Part shown: one piece after another, positions 25,141 to 38,097 of the stretch
How positions within the stretch are numbered: position 1 is the first letter of the stretch
How the letters are laid out: the number at the start of each line of letters is the position of its first letter
Origin: Cryptomeria japonica
Lineage: Eukaryota > Streptophyta > Pinopsida > Cupressales > Cupressaceae
Reading direction: 5' to 3'
DNA length: 64,000 nucleotides
Assembly (NCBI RefSeq): GCF_030272615.1
Contig: NC_081406.1
Coordinates: forward strand, 214,616,997-214,680,996
The notes under the pieces: generated by a model
Database searches by the model: none
What the model was told of the DNA's origin: nothing
Seen by the model: only the letters and a program-made list of their open reading frames with translations
Program-made: the position numbers and the translations under genes

Positions 25141-25389
25141 TTACGAATTCCTGGTAGAAGAGTTGTTTCATATCGCCTTTAATTGTCTTGATTCCCAAAC
25201 CATCTGTCAACTTATTGGACATGATTCATCCCGCTATGGTCAAACTTACACATAACCGAAAGATAACATCTTACCTCCCGACTTATCGAAGAGCCAAAAG
25301 AGAAACTTTATTCACCAATCCTCCCATTTTACTCTCGTCGCGGATACCCTGTTCAAACAAGGTCTAGATGGTACTCTCTTACAATGTCT

Positions 25390-26485
25390 CGAACAAGAAT
25401 AATCTGAGAAGGCCTTACATGAAGTCCATAACAACATTTGTGGCACTCATTCAAGTGGTCTTACCCTTTCAAAAAAACATATGCTTAGGCTATTATTGGC
25501 TTACTATGGAACGAGATTCTTTTCAGATAGCAAGAACATGCAAACAATATTAGATCCATGGGAATTTGATTCATGCACCAGCACAAGAACTTCATGCTTT
25601 AGCAACATCTTGGCCTTTTTGCCAATGGGGTCTTGATCTACTAGGAAAGATAAATCCTTCTTCATCTAATGGTCACAAATTCATCCTTGTAGCTACAAAA
25701 TATTTTACAAAATGGATTGAGGCGGTACCTGTCATCAATATCACAGGAAAACAAATTGCTGCATTTATCTTGAATTACATCATCTATCATTATGGAATAC
25801 CAATGACCATTATCACTGACAATGGGCGACCATTCAAGAATCAGGATGTACAAGAGCTATGCGAGAAGTTCAAAATCCAACATAGATTCTCCACACCATA
25901 CTATCCATAGGGAAATGGGCAGGCAGAAGCATCTAATAAAACTATTATGAAAATCCTCAAAAAGATAGTGAACGATGCTGGGAAAGATTGGCATATCCAA
26001 CTAAACCCTGCTCTATGGGCCTACCGCACCAGTATCTACACACCAACAGGTGCCACACATTTCTCTCTTGTATATGGATTAGAAGCCATATTGCCAATCA
26101 AAGTAGAGATACCCTCTCTATGTGTATCACTAAAAGGTCTCATCCCAGATGAAGAACAATGAGTATCTAGACTACAAGAGTTAGAGCTAATCCATGAACA
26201 AAGACAAAATGCCTTTGATCATCTAAAGGTATATCAACAAAGAATGTGCTAAATTTATAATCATAGGTTCAAACAATGAGTCTTTCAAGTGGGAGAACTA
26301 GTGCTAAAATAAAATCCACGCAACCAGGCAGATCGAGGAAAGAAAGGAAAGTTTGAACCAAACTAGTTAGGTCTATTTGTGGTCACAACAGTATTTGGGT
26401 TGGGAGCATATCAGCTATCAACATAGGATGAAGATCAACTTGAAGAACCCATCAATAACATGCACCTAAAAAAATTCTATGTCTG
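25390..26485 (+). pseudogene. gypsy G integrase
   Basis: The zinc-binding region is frameshifted (HNNICGTHSSG near 25428, then YYWLTMERDSFQIARTC near 25490). The catalytic core is well kept: WPFCQWGLDLLGKI, GHKFILVATKYFTKWIEAV, YGIPMTIITDNGRPF, RFSTPYYP[14 protein letters not shown], so all three acidic residues are present. [20 protein letters not shown] and [15 protein letters not shown] follow, then a basic C-terminal part with stops, ending INNMHLKKFYV. TAG at 25908 and TGA at 26161 replace Gln and Trp codons of relatives. No chromodomain. Confidence 0.9.
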
Positions 26486-26660
26486 AAAAATAAAAATAAA
26501 TAAAAAAACAGTAAAAAATCAGAAAAAATACAAAGCCAGTGAAAAATCAGAAAAAATAAAAAAACAGTGAAAAATTAGAAAAAATCAAAACACAGTGAAA
26601 AAGCAGAAAAAAAAACAATTTAAAAAAAAAAGCAAAAACAAAAAAAATCAAATATGAGAA
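26486..26660. repeat. A-rich tandem repeat after the integrase
   Basis: About five diverged units of AACAGTGAAAAATCAGAAAAAAT, directly after the integrase stop. Confidence 0.75.
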
Positions 26661-28260
26661 AAAGTGCAATAAAAACAAATGGTGAAAACTTGGCAAACAG
26701 GCGCTATTTGTCAGCTAGCTCTTCCATCTATTAGTTCATGCATTCTTTCTGCTTGCATTCATTTTCCATTAGCATTGACCATCCTAAGCATTTATACATA
26801 CTCAGGCATCACAGCTGCTTTCTCATCATGGTTTGGATCATTGGATATATCATAACAACTTTGTTTCTAGGATTGGGGAAAAATCCTACACCTAGCTGGG
26901 GGCAAACTCTGGATCATTTTTAGCTTAATCAAATAGGTAGAACAAATAGTTAGACAACTCTTATCAAGCGAAAATTGAGACATATCCAACATTGAACACG
27001 AGATCAAACTATCAACTATCAAGCTATCACAAAATCAATCTAAGCACATCACACACTTTTCAGTGAATAATATCTTTTTGGATAATGATTTGAAGATGAT
27101 TGTTCAACTTTTCTATATTGATTTTCGGTATCATGATTTCTGAGTGACCCCAGGATGTCTTTGACTAGAGGAACAAGGAAGGAACATGATATTTTTCTTG
27201 TCTGTTGTCTGAAAATTAATCATTAATATGTGCAAATTTGTCTCGGGACATGATCATCGGACTATCATTGAAGACATTTCCAATTTGCGTATTGAAATGA
27301 TTAATACTGCCTGTTTTACACAAGCAACACTCAGGCCATCCCAGTTCAATTATACCTCGATGCTTGTGCTAACTTGTTATATCAAAATCTAGGAAAGAAG
27401 TGCTCAGGTCATCATGGTTTAATTATACCATCGATGTTTGCACTCGCTTCCCACATCTCAAAAAGCTCAATGATGACAAAAATGCAATAATCCAGTGACT
27501 GGTCCGGTCATAATTTGCATCTCATTGCATTTTCATTTGCATTTTAGCTTGCGCTTCATTCTTGCATGGGATCATAAAAGATCCTTTTATCCAAGGTTAA
27601 ATCTATCATAGGAATCATCAAAGCATCATCACAAGTGTATACACAATCAGGTGAATGACTCATATCTCTCCAGATATTGTTGACCCAACAAAAAACTTAT
27701 CCCACTCTCTCAATAGAATCAACATCAGCATATCCAAAAATTTCAGCAACTTGATATCAACAAACTATTAGTTCTTTATCTATCAACCTTATCAAATCAA
27801 ATCAATCAATAAATCAAACCTAATCGATTCTGAATCATGTCTTATATTGGATGTATCCTTCCTGAAACCAGACGTTTTGATCATGTCTTATACAAGATGA
27901 ATCGTTCCTGAAACCAGATGCTTTGATCATCGTTGTCTTATATAGGATGAATCCTTCCTAAAACTAGACTGAATTTCAATCTTATCAATCTAATCAATGA
28001 AGATTTTTCAATCTTATCAATGTAAGCAATCAAGCTAATCGAAGAACTCACACTTTCATCAAACCATAGTTGCAGAGATCAAATCAAATCTATCAGGATA
28101 TCAATTTCACAAAAACTCCAAGGATCAATTATCTCAATTGATCTATCGAGGGGGCATCATCATATCACAATTTAGCAATCAAGAGTTGGGGCATCCTATC
28201 AAACCAATATTAGCAGCAAAATGAGATTATTCTTTGAATCAATGCATCATCACACCTCAC
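26661..28260 (+). other. long 3' noncoding region of gypsy G
   Basis: About 1.6 kb without a conserved open frame. Contains two copies of a CTCAGG(C/T)CATC...TTCAATTATACC block (27325-27360 and 27398-27432) and a three-copy 50-base repeat at 27832-27972. Confidence 0.6.
27832..27972. repeat. three tandem units, CTTATATAGGATGAATCCTTCC type
   Basis: GTCTTATA..GGATG..TC(C/G)TTCCT(G/A)AAACCAGA is repeated three times at a 50-60 base spacing, with TTTGATCAT between copies. Confidence 0.8.
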
Positions 28261-28277
28261 TTCAAAGAGGGGCAAAA
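28261..28277 (+). other. polypurine tract of gypsy G
   Basis: TTCAAAGAGGGGCAAAA directly before the 3' LTR start TGTATACACC. Confidence 0.8.
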
Positions 28278-29346
28278 TGTATACACCTAAAAAATGGTCA
28301 GAAGATAATTAATTGAATAAGCAATTATTTAATTCACTAAACAATTTGATTAAATTCCCCTTTTCATCTACTTATTAATAAATATAAGGATTTATTTAAT
28401 AGGTTCATTCCAATAATCCTCTTTAATTAATTAATTCCCCCCATTAAATTCATTTCTTCTAAATCCCATAATTAATTAAAACAAATCAATTCATGAGTTG
28501 TTGAGATTAATTAGCCTTTTCCTATTATTTGAATTTTTAAAAGTCAAATTCTCCTAACTTGTAACCACCTAACCTAACCTCTTCTAAACCTAACCCATTC
28601 CATTTACCCATGTTCCCTTTCCTTGAACACTTTGCCCTCTCATGAGCAAAGGTGTGTGACACTTGTCACTAAGTTTTCCCTTTCATCTAACCTCTTCTAG
28701 AAGCCTCTTGACACTTGTAACCATGGAGATGACAATGTTCCCTTTCATCCAACCCCTTCTCCTATCTACCACCAATTGTCCCCTTTCATCCAACCTCTTT
28801 TCAACCCACCTCCAATTTAACCATTGATATCTGCAGATCAATCTTGACCATTGATTCCTGCCACATCACCCTTAGCCTTGGGAAATCCTATAAATAGACC
28901 TCATTTTGGAGCACAAAGGGTCCCAATTTCATATCATTTTTACATCCCGATTGATTCATCTCATTTGCATTCAAGCATTGTTACTATAGGTATCTAGCTT
29001 CTAGTTTCTCATTTCAAGCATTGTTATCATGTTCAAATCTTAGCTTAATTGCATCTTCATTCTAGATTATTTTGTAGAATAATCATGAAATCATGTGGCT
29101 TAATCATGCTATCATTGCTAGATCAGGCATCTTCATCATTTAAATCCTCCATCTAAGTGTATTCAAGTCACTGGAATTTGCATAATAAGATCTAAGAGAA
29201 AAATTCATACTCGCATTTACTAGGAGGCGATAGATCGCTTAGTGATGGTTTTATCTTTCTTTGATTTAAATTCATTAACCATGCTTGTAATGATCTATTG
29301 ACTATTTTGTGTTTGGAAGTACAAGTACACTTCACAAAGCACGACA
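28278..29346 (+). repeat. 3' LTR of gypsy G
   Basis: TGTATACACC to AGCACGACA, 1069 bp, one base longer than the 5' LTR and nearly identical to it. Followed by ATAAT. Confidence 0.92.
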
Positions 29347-30784
29347 ATAATAATCTCTTCAATTCCAAATTCTTAGAAGTTAGATAATGCTTGCTCCTAA
29401 AATTTACTTCAATTAAAATTAATTATTTTACTCTCCAAGTGATCATGGGTTAGTTTTCTTGAAAACTTATTTGCTTGATCATGATAGAACCCAATAATCT
29501 TAGAACAATGAATCCTAACTTTATTCAGCTTCGAAGGTAAGATTCATTAGATAATTTACAAACAAGAGACAAGTACTAAATTTGAGGTCTGGAAGGTAAG
29601 TCAGGTTTAATAATCTCATGTAAAATATTTCAAACTTTGTCTCACCCATTTACTAAACTATTTTGGTTTTCAAATAAAATTTCTTTACACCCTGATTAAT
29701 ACTACTATTCTTCCAAAATAGATTATACCCTTGAGATTGTATGAAAATCATTGCTAAACTTAAATGTTTATCAAATTTATCTATACTAATTACTTGCAAT
29801 ATAAAAGTAACTTCTACTTTACTATCCCTATGTTTCTTTATAGCAAGAAGGTAAATGTTTTCAACCATTAATATAAATGACCATCCTCTATGCCTTGTAT
29901 AATCTATTCCTTGAAATCTAACAAAGAAACAAATCAAATATTTGACTTCTTGGATTGACGGAAATTCATATTGCTCGAAATACATAAAGAGTACTATGAA
30001 TCTAAGCACATTTACATAGTAGGTAAATTATTTTATCCCTTAATACTTGCACAAATTTAAATATACAAAGGGGTAGTTTCAAAATAAAGAAATTAAATAT
30101 TTGAAATGTATAGAATGTTGGAGAAATTCATTTACTACTAGGTTCCATTTGAGACTAACTAATGAGGGAGAATCTAATACTTGGAATAATTTCATTTGTG
30201 TCAAAAGCTTCCCAAGATGCATGAGAGCAATGTCATTTCCCTTTCTTTTGTTTTCCTTAAGTCAACTATTTTATTTAATAAGGAGATTTAACTGTTTTAT
30301 CTACATCCTAAGAAATATTAATTCGATATAATAAACCTCTTAATGTTCAATTATCTATTTGAGTTCGACAAGTGTAATTTGACCATTTCACCTTATGCAA
30401 TATTTATCCTTTAAAAAACCCAAAGGCTCTTTCCCCATCTTTGAGGGAGATATTGAGATCTTTATAGATAAAGTATTTATTAAAAGGAAGGTCCAAATTT
30501 ATAACTTAAATTTCCACATCAAACTCTTTTATCATGAGTTACATTTGTCATCCTTCTCCCTAGGAAATTTATTACCCCTTTAATTTTTTCTTTAATACTA
30601 TATTTTACACTTGAGAATAAATCCTTAGATTCTAAATAAATTGAACAAATTTTAGCTATTAAAATTATTTGTAATGCTTAACTATAAATTAATTCAACTA
30701 ATATGAATAATTACAAATTAATCCTAGTGATACAAATAAATCTTTGCTAACAACTTAAATATAAATAAATTCTAACTAAATAAT
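29347..30784. other. element X, fourth segment, no gene recognised
   Basis: AT-rich sequence between gypsy G and the LINE. The longest open frame is on the minus strand at 29653-30009 (118 codons) and has no recognisable motif. The last 19 bases (30766-30784, TAAATTCTAACTAAATAAT) are the left target duplication of the LINE. Confidence 0.45.
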
Positions 30785-31469
30785 TTATTTTTTTTCCAAA
30801 AAAGTGGCCAGGCCACTAAATTTTTTTATTAATTTTAGAAATTTTTACATCAGGTTCAAAAGGCATACTGGCAGGAAAGAACCTGCAAGAAAACCTCTGG
30901 TTGTTGCCTTATATGTTAACCAAATAACTAATCTACCCTTACAAAATAGCTGGATCTAGTTGATCCGAAATCCCATCCAATCCCATACAAATTGGCCTAT
31001 TTATAGAGGTCCCCTAGGACATATCTAGATACAAAAGATCCTCAACTGATTATAACTTAGTTGATTACAAAATGAAGAGTTGCATTATATAGAAGTTTCC
31101 TTGAGAAGAACCAGGAGCCCCACAACTGTTATCAATTGGGGAGTAGCAGCAGATTACAAAAAAATGGACATCGTAAAAATTATCTCCTCAAGAACATGCT
31201 GAGACACCAAGGAGCCCATAGATTTGTACCAAAGGGGAGTCAAAAACTGAAATAGACCAATTATATTCAACTCTAGAAAATTGAGCCAAGAAGAATTGCC
31301 CAAAACCCTACACCATTAGTGCAATGTGGTGTCCAAATCCAAAATCCCATAGACAACCTAGCAAAAAAGAGTAAGAGATACTTGCAAAAACATGATATCA
31401 AATATCCATAAACCAATTACTCAATCTTTCCATAGGTGGAGTAGGCTGAACATCATCAGGAACCAGAGC

Positions 31470-32063
31470 CTATATCAGGACTGCGGGGAGAGGAGTAGTG
31501 GATGAAACAAAACAGAAATTAATTAGAGCATAGAGGTCAATTAACACATCCCGCGCCCTAGACAAAACCTGAGGAGAGATGAACTCAAGAAACCTATCCA
31601 CAACTTTTAATGCTTCATCAATAGTATCACAAATTAGGCCCATTCTAATTTCAAAGAGCAACTCTCCATAGAATCCATTCTCCAAAAGATCTTGAATAGA
31701 AAGGAAACCCCCATAAGGAAGAGCACCCATATCAAAGTTATAATTATCCAAAGCTGACCCAAGATAATGCATATCAAGCAATGGAGGAGCCACAAATTTT
31801 GATGCAATAAGTTGGACTAGAGTCTTATCCCACAAAAGATCATAACAAATAGTAAAAAAATGAGACAAAACTTCTAAAGAAGAAATAAAAGAAGGAGAAA
31901 GTAACCAATGATTCCCCACCACCCTATGAATTTCAGACACCAACTCCAAATTATGCAAAACAAAAATTCTCCCAAGCTTCTCAAAATCATACCCATAATT
32001 ATCAACAATGTCTACCTTTGGAGAATCTAATGAAACACGGTAAATTGAAAGTGTAATAGACAT
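31470..32063 (-). CDS. unrecognised 197-residue open frame in the LINE 3' region
   Basis: Begins at an ATG at 32063 and runs 197 codons to a stop, uninterrupted, while every other frame of this LINE is broken. The product is leucine-rich with acidic residues (SITLSIYRVSLDSPKVDIVD ... GALPYGGFLSIQDLLENGF ... VVDRFLEFISPQVL) and looks like an alpha-helical globular protein, with no signal peptide or transmembrane segment and no motif I recognise. It lies downstream of the RNase H domain, where plant LINEs normally have only untranslated sequence. It could be a captured host gene fragment, a third element-encoded protein, or chance. No homology claim is made. Confidence 0.35.
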   Translation of the reverse strand: MSITLSIYRVSLDSPKVDIVDNYGYDFEKLGRIFVLHNLELVSEIHRVVGNHWLLSPSFISSLEVLSHFFTICYDLLWDKTLVQLIASKFVAPPLLDMHYLGSALDNYNFDMGALPYGGFLSIQDLLENGFYGELLFEIRMGLICDTIDEALKVVDRFLEFISPQVLSRARDVLIDLYALINFCFVSSTTPLPAVLI

Positions 32064-32199
32064 AAAAAGAAATTACCTTTCCCACAAAGAGAAATACTCA
32101 TGAAGTTACCTTCGACACAGCTGTTAAATGAAATTTGCACCAAAAAATAATATATAACCGAGGGAAAAAAGCAGCTAATGTCTAAATTAATTTATCACC

Positions 32200-32387
32200 T
32201 TACACAATAATGAATGAGCTGATCGTGTGAAATCCAAGTATCCAAGAAATCATTCCAAGAGATGCATCTCAGCCGATCAAAAAATAAGCCAAATAGTTAA
32301 CCACCTTACATAATAATGAATAATCCGCTCGTGCGAAGGCCAAGTATCCAAAAAAATCATTCCAAGTGATGCATCTTGGCTGATCTG
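32200..32387. repeat. tandem duplication of about 104 bp in the LINE 3' region
   Basis: CACCTTACA(C/T)AATAATGAAT...CCAAGTATCCAA...AATCATTCCAAG(A/T)GATGCATCT appears twice, starting at about 32200 and 32304, with moderate divergence. Confidence 0.75.
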
Positions 32388-32829
32388 AATTAAACCAACA
32401 AATAAATAATGATTGATCCTTATTATCACCACTGTGAGAAGTACCAAAATATCACCACCTAAGCCAAAAAATAGTATAGCAATAATCATCATTTGAAAGG
32501 ACCGAGCATGACACAATTATAATGTCACAAAATAAAATCCCTTATGTGAGAATAGTTAGGAAAGACTTGAGATAAAGTAAGAACAAATAAAGCCACCACT
32601 CAAAAAGACTTTATAAGTAAATAATAACACAACCGAGCCGCCACTCTAATGGCCAATAAACATAGCCACCCTTATTGCCTATGTCAGCGCGAAACCAAGC
32701 TATATATAAGAGAACATATTCCCACATACAGAGCCACATTGCCAACTGAACATAAACAATAAACATGCCTACCCTAATTGGCAAAAGAGAGGCAATTTTC
32801 AAAAATCAGATACCAAGAAAACCTTATAT

Positions 32830-35800
32830 TATTGCAAGTTTTCCAAAACTGAAACAGGAAATTTATCCAAACTTACATCACGAAGGTTAGCATTACTGTC
32901 AATAGCTAGATTAGCCAAAAAATCTGCTACCCTATTTATCTCTCTATAGCAATGAGTAATGAAGAAAGAATCAAAGAATTCCAATTGCTAGAGAATGTGA
33001 TCAAGAAGATATTGCAGCTGCCAACAATGAGAGTTCCTTTTTAACACACTCTGAATGATCACCAATGAATCCCCTTCAATGATAAGGTCTTTAATACTTA
33101 GGGAAATAGCAAAATCCAAACCCAAAGACAAAGCCTTAAATTCGGTAAAGTTGTTAGTCTGAATACCAATTGCATGACACCTAGCATGAATAGTGTGAGT
33201 ATGATGGTCAAAAATTACTATACCTACCCCAATCAAACCGAGATTTCCATGAGAGGCTCCATCGAATTCAACTTAAATTTACCATGAGGAGGAGGTTTCC
33301 AAGAGGCTAGTTTTCTTTTATTTAAGGCATCACCTTTTTTTTAAATTGATCCATGAGAGGGAAGGGCAGATAACCTACCCCAAACTCTAGTCACCCTACT
33401 ATCCCAATGTGAGAAGGATGTGAGGTTTTCCAAATTCTTTCTTATATGAGACAAAGCAACCTCAGAAATGGACAAGTCAATTTTCAGTAAGACCTCTGGA
33501 AGAGAAAAGATAGTGTTTCTAAAGATCCTGTTATTACGCTCTAACCAAATATTCTAGATTAAAATAGATGGGGAAATAACCCATAAACATGCATAAGATG
33601 ATGAAGTAAATAAGAGTGGCCAAGAACTAAAAAAGGTAACCAGATCTTTTCCCATCACAAAAGCCAAATTCAATTTATCAAACAACCACTGCCAACATTG
33701 ATATGTGAACTCGTAATGCAGAAAGAGATGGGAAGAGGATTCCAAGTTTTTATGACATAACACACATGTGAAGGCAATAGTGATACCCAGCCTATCCAAC
33801 CTCATGCCTGTGAGAACCCTATCTTGAACTGCCAAATAGGCAAAGGCACCAGCTTTTGGCAAGCAGGCCGAGTGCCAAAAAAGCTTATCAAGCCAAGAAG
33901 GAAAATCATTCTTTCTCATAAGGGAATTATAACCATCCTTCACCGTGTATTTGGCAAAAATATTTTTAGTCCAAACTAGTTCATCCTCCTGATCAAAGAG
34001 AATAACCACCCTCTCACTCAAGACCTTGGTAAACTGCAATTTCAATTCTTGATCAATCTCCAAAATGTTAATAGATTTCCATTTAGCCAACCTCACATTT
34101 CCACTGTGTATTATGTCAAAATAATCTTCCATAGAGGTTTCCCAAAGGGAAGAAAGAATAGATATCAGGGGAGACCAATTCCTTAGGCTTCGTAAAGGAG
34201 GGTGCCCATTCTACATTTCTTCCCAAAATATAACCTTTGTGCCTTTATGGACAATCCAAGAGAGATTAGCCAAAATAACAGATCTGCATTTACATATAAA
34301 GCTCCACATAATTGATCCTGAAGGTAAGTTAGAAATCTGAAAAATATATTCCCTAGGACCATTCTTAAGATACTTGGTAAACATAATTTGTGCCCAAAAA
34401 GACCCAGATTTCTCATACAAATTCCAAACCAGTTTAGCCCCTAAAGCCAAATTCTATTTTTCTAGATTTTTGGTCCTTGTACCCCCTAATTCTTTAGGCA
34501 AACAAACTTTATCCCAGGTCACCAGAGGAAGTTTATTTCTTCCATCTTTATTGCTACTCTAGAGAAAGGACCTCAAAGTATCCTATAATCTTACCAACAC
34601 ACCCTTTGGATATTTTAACACTGACATGAGATAAATAGGAACTGCATTCAACATAGATTTGATGAGAACGATTTTCCTAGCTAAACTCAACCATCTGTGA
34701 TTCCATTTAGCCAACCTCACATTTCCACTGTGTATTATGTCAAAATAATCTTCCATAGAGGTTTCCCAAAGGGAAGAAAGAATAGATATCAGGGGAGACC
34801 AATTCCTTAGGCTTCGTAAAGGAGGGTGCCCATTCTACATTTCTTCCCAAAATATAACCTTTGTGCCTTTATGGACAATCCAAGAGAGATTAGCCAAAAT
34901 AACAGATCTGCATTTACATATAAAGTTCCACATAATTGATCCTGAAGGTAAGTTAGAAATCTGAAAAATATATTCCCTAGGACCATTCTTAAGATACTTG
35001 GTAAACATAATTTGTGCCCAGAAAGACCCGGATTTCTCATACAAATTCCAAACCAGTTTAGCCCCTAAAGCCAAATTCTATTTTTCTAGATTTTTGGTCC
35101 CTGTACCCCCTAATTCTTTAGGCAAACAAACTTTATCCCAGGTCACTAGAGGAAGTTTATTTCTTCCATCTTTATTGCTACTCCAGAGAAAGGACCTCAA
35201 AGTATCCTATAATCTTACCAACACACCCTTTGGATATTTTAACACTGACATGAGATAAATAGGAACTGCATTCAACATAGATTTGATGAGAACGATTTTC
35301 CTAGCTAAACTCAACCATCTGTGATTCCAAGAAAGAATTCTCTTTGAGATGACAGAAATGATTTTATCCCAAAAGCTTAAATTATCTTGTTTGATAAAGA
35401 AAGGAATACCCAAATAAGTACATGGAATATTGTTAGGCTCAAAGCCCCAAAAGGACAATAATCTATTTTGGATGAATTGCGGGGTATTTAGAAAGAAGAT
35501 TTTTGACTTGTCAGTATTCATTTTTTGTCCTGAAAATGAAGCATAATCCTGAATAATTTCTTTCATGACTAAAGCTTCCCACATAGATGCCTAACCAAAT
35601 AACAAGGTATCATCTACAAATAGATAGTGTGATATGGAGCCTGGCACTCTCAAGATTTTGACTCCCAACCAAAGTTCTTTCAATTTCGTAGTCTTAATAG
35701 CTCAGCTAAAAGACTCGGCTAAAAGTATAAATAGAAATGGTGAAAGAGGATCTCCTTGTCTTAAACCTTGAGAGGAGGAAAAAAACCACAAGGGGATCCC

Positions 35801-37694
35801 TTAATTAAAATTGAAAACCTTGTAGAAGAGATACAGGCATTAATCCATTTAATCCAAGCCCTAGAAAAACCTATTTTTTCTAAAACAAGTCCTAACACCC
35901 ACCATTCCACTCTATCAGAAGCCTTCATCATATCTAACTTCAAGATCATGGTCTAGAGTCTCTGAATGGAGATAGAATGTAGAACCTCATGAGCCACAAT
36001 AGCCCCCTCCAGAGTCTCCCTGTTAGGTACAAAGCCACCTCATGCCACCGAAATTAGTTTAGGAAGGATTTTGGATAACCGAATGGATATTGCCTTAGTG
36101 AAAATCTTATATAAGGTATTACATAGAGCAATAGGATGAAAATCAGCAAAAGATTTAACAATCTCCTATTTTGGAATAATAGCAACCATTGTGGCATTAA
36201 GTTCCTTCAAAATTGACCTATTTCTCCTACTTTCTTCAAGAGCTAAGAGCAGATCTCTACCCACAAAATCCCAACACTTCTGAAAAAATAAAGGGGTTAA
36301 CCCATCCAGACCCGGAGCCTTATCAAGACTCATAGCAAAAACTACCAATCTAACTTCCTCAAGGGAAAAAGGAGACATCAACATCTTGTTGTCCTCTGAA
36401 GAAACTAAAGATGGAATATCAGAAATAAAATAATCTTTAAAATTGCCACCTTCAAAAGATAGCAGTGCCTTAAAAAACTTATTGCCTCCGTAGCAATATC
36501 CTCAGGCTATGTAAGCACATTCCCAGAAGAATCCTTTATACAAGAAATCTTGTTCCTACTTATTTTTAATTTAGTAGAAGAGTGGAAGAACTTGGTATTT
36601 CTATCTCCATTGGACAACCATACTTCTCTAGATTTTTGTCTCCAAAATATCTCTTCCCTAGCCAGAATCTCTTCAAGGTCTATTCTTAAAGACTTTAACT
36701 CATCAAACACCTAAGGAACCATACCATGATCTACCACATGCTTATTAAGAGTTTCAATCATATACTAAATTCTCTGTTTTTCATGAAAAATATTTTTGAA
36801 ATATGAAATATTCCATTCTTTAATGTTCATTTTTAAGAACTTTACCTTCTTGACAAGCTGAAACATGTGAGACCCTGAATAGAAGGGAGCAGACTCCCAC
36901 CATTTTCTAAGGAGAGGTAAAAAGGAGGCATGCCTGAACCACATAGGCTCAAATTTGAAAGGAGACCGGAAGGGATCCTTGTCTTCCAAGATGTAGAGAG
37001 AAATCGGAAAGTGATTAGATCCTGACATAGGCAAAATGGATGAAAAAAACTCAAGGTCCGACTGCAGCCAATTTTCTGAAAGTAAGAACCGATCTAATCT
37101 TTCTGCTATTTGTGAGAAATCCCTTCTTATATTTGTCCAAGTAAATTTCCCATTTTGGGATTGGCAATCAAAAAGACCCATGTGGAGGATGGAATTCCCA
37201 AAATCCTCCATGATTCTTTTATTTGGAAAAATCCCTCCACTTTTTTCACTAGGATCTAATATAGCATTAAAGTCTCCTCCAAAAACAATAAGGGACCCAT
37301 GTCTCAAAGGAGAAGCCACCCTACTCAAGTCCCTCCATAACATCTTTTTTCCCCGAATCCCAGAAGGAGCATAGATATTGAACAACCAAAACTTAACCCT
37401 AGAAATTTTACTGGTAACCAAGAACAACATCCAATGTACTGCCGAGGAGACCAATTGTACCTCAACGTTATAAGAATTCCATAGTAATGCTAAGCCTCCA
37501 AAAGCACTAGAAGAAGAAGAGGATAGAGAATTCCACTTTTTCCAGGTTGAAAAAAACACATCAGCAAACTCTTTAGACAATTTTGTTTCTTGAAGCAAAA
37601 CCAAATCACACTTGATTAAATCCAACTAGGACTTAATCAAGCATCTCTTGTTAGGGGCATTTAGCTCCCTAACATTCTAGGAAATAAGCTTCAT
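32830..37694 (-). pseudogene. LINE ORF2: endonuclease, reverse transcriptase, RNase H
   Basis: Start at ATG 37694 (MKLIS-stop-NVRELNAPNKR; relatives have Trp where TAG stands), overlapping the end of ORF1. Endonuclease 37640-36900: LLQETKLS, FNIYAPSG, FGGDFNAIL, AERLDRFLL, and GSNHFPIS where SDH is usual, so one catalytic Asp reads Asn. RT 36384-35200: [51 protein letters not shown], active site YLFVDDTLLF near 35610 (intact), CTYLGIPFF. A 624-bp duplicated block follows at 34077-35324. zf-RVT-like: LPKAGAFAYLAVQDRV, CVLCHKNLESSSHLFLH (33900-33700). RNase H 33270-32830: EFDGASHGN, TNNFTEFKAL, IEGDS, HCYREINRVADFLANLA, all four acidic positions present. Several frameshifts and stops. Confidence 0.92.
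34077..35324. repeat. 624-bp tandem duplication inside LINE ORF2
   Basis: 34077-34700 and 34701-35324 are the same sequence with only about 1% substitutions (for example CCCAGATTT/CCCGGATTT and GCTCCACAT/GTTCCACAT). TTCCA occurs at both outer ends and at the junction, a 5-base microhomology. 624 is divisible by three, so the minus-strand frame is kept across the junction (NVRLAKW-NHRWLSLARK). Confidence 0.95.
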
Positions 37695-38097
37695 TGAGCT
37701 CAAGGGGAGGTTGAAACTCCCCTCTTCTCAATGGACCCATACAAATTCCTCTAATAGACCCATACCTAGTCACAAGAGGACTAGACAAATGTAGTTTACC
37801 CTTTTTCCAATTACCTAAGGAGAGTGATCTCTTCCCCTTACCAACTCCGAGGGAAAGGGATAGAGTCCTTTGTATCCCAGCAGCAATCTCTAATTTAGTC
37901 TGAACAATTTTAGGAGACCTACCTCTTCTAGGAGAACCAAAAGGAGGGGACAAAACCAAAGAGGTTTGCACAATTGGCATGTCTTTAACATTTTGTAATG
38001 GGGGAGAAATGGTCGGCTTATCAGTTGTATCCAAATCTTTAGTAGCCAAAACCTCAGGTGAATGACTCATTATAGAGTAACTCATTAAAATCTTACT

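Larger units (their letters stand above)
19414..29346 (+). mobile_element. Ty3/gypsy Tat-like element G with RT deletion
   Basis: Two 1.07-kb LTRs in direct orientation with near-perfect 5-bp target duplications (ATAAC at 19409-19413, ATAAT at 29347-29351). Primer site TGGCGCCCACCGTGGGGCCA at 20484. Order: repeat-rich leader, gag/protease remnant, N-terminal edge of RT, a second-type RNase H, integrase, long 3' noncoding region, polypurine tract, LTR. The GHKF...DYFTKW-type integrase and the archaeal-like RNase H block are features of plant Tat/Athila-type gypsy elements. The RT catalytic core is absent, so the copy is non-autonomous. LTRs look quite similar, so it is younger than its host sequence. 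Confidence 0.92.

Noticed and set aside
29653-30009. 118-codon minus-strand frame between gypsy G and the LINE
   Set aside because: No motif, no neighbouring coding continuation, and AT-rich composition like the surrounding noncoding DNA.
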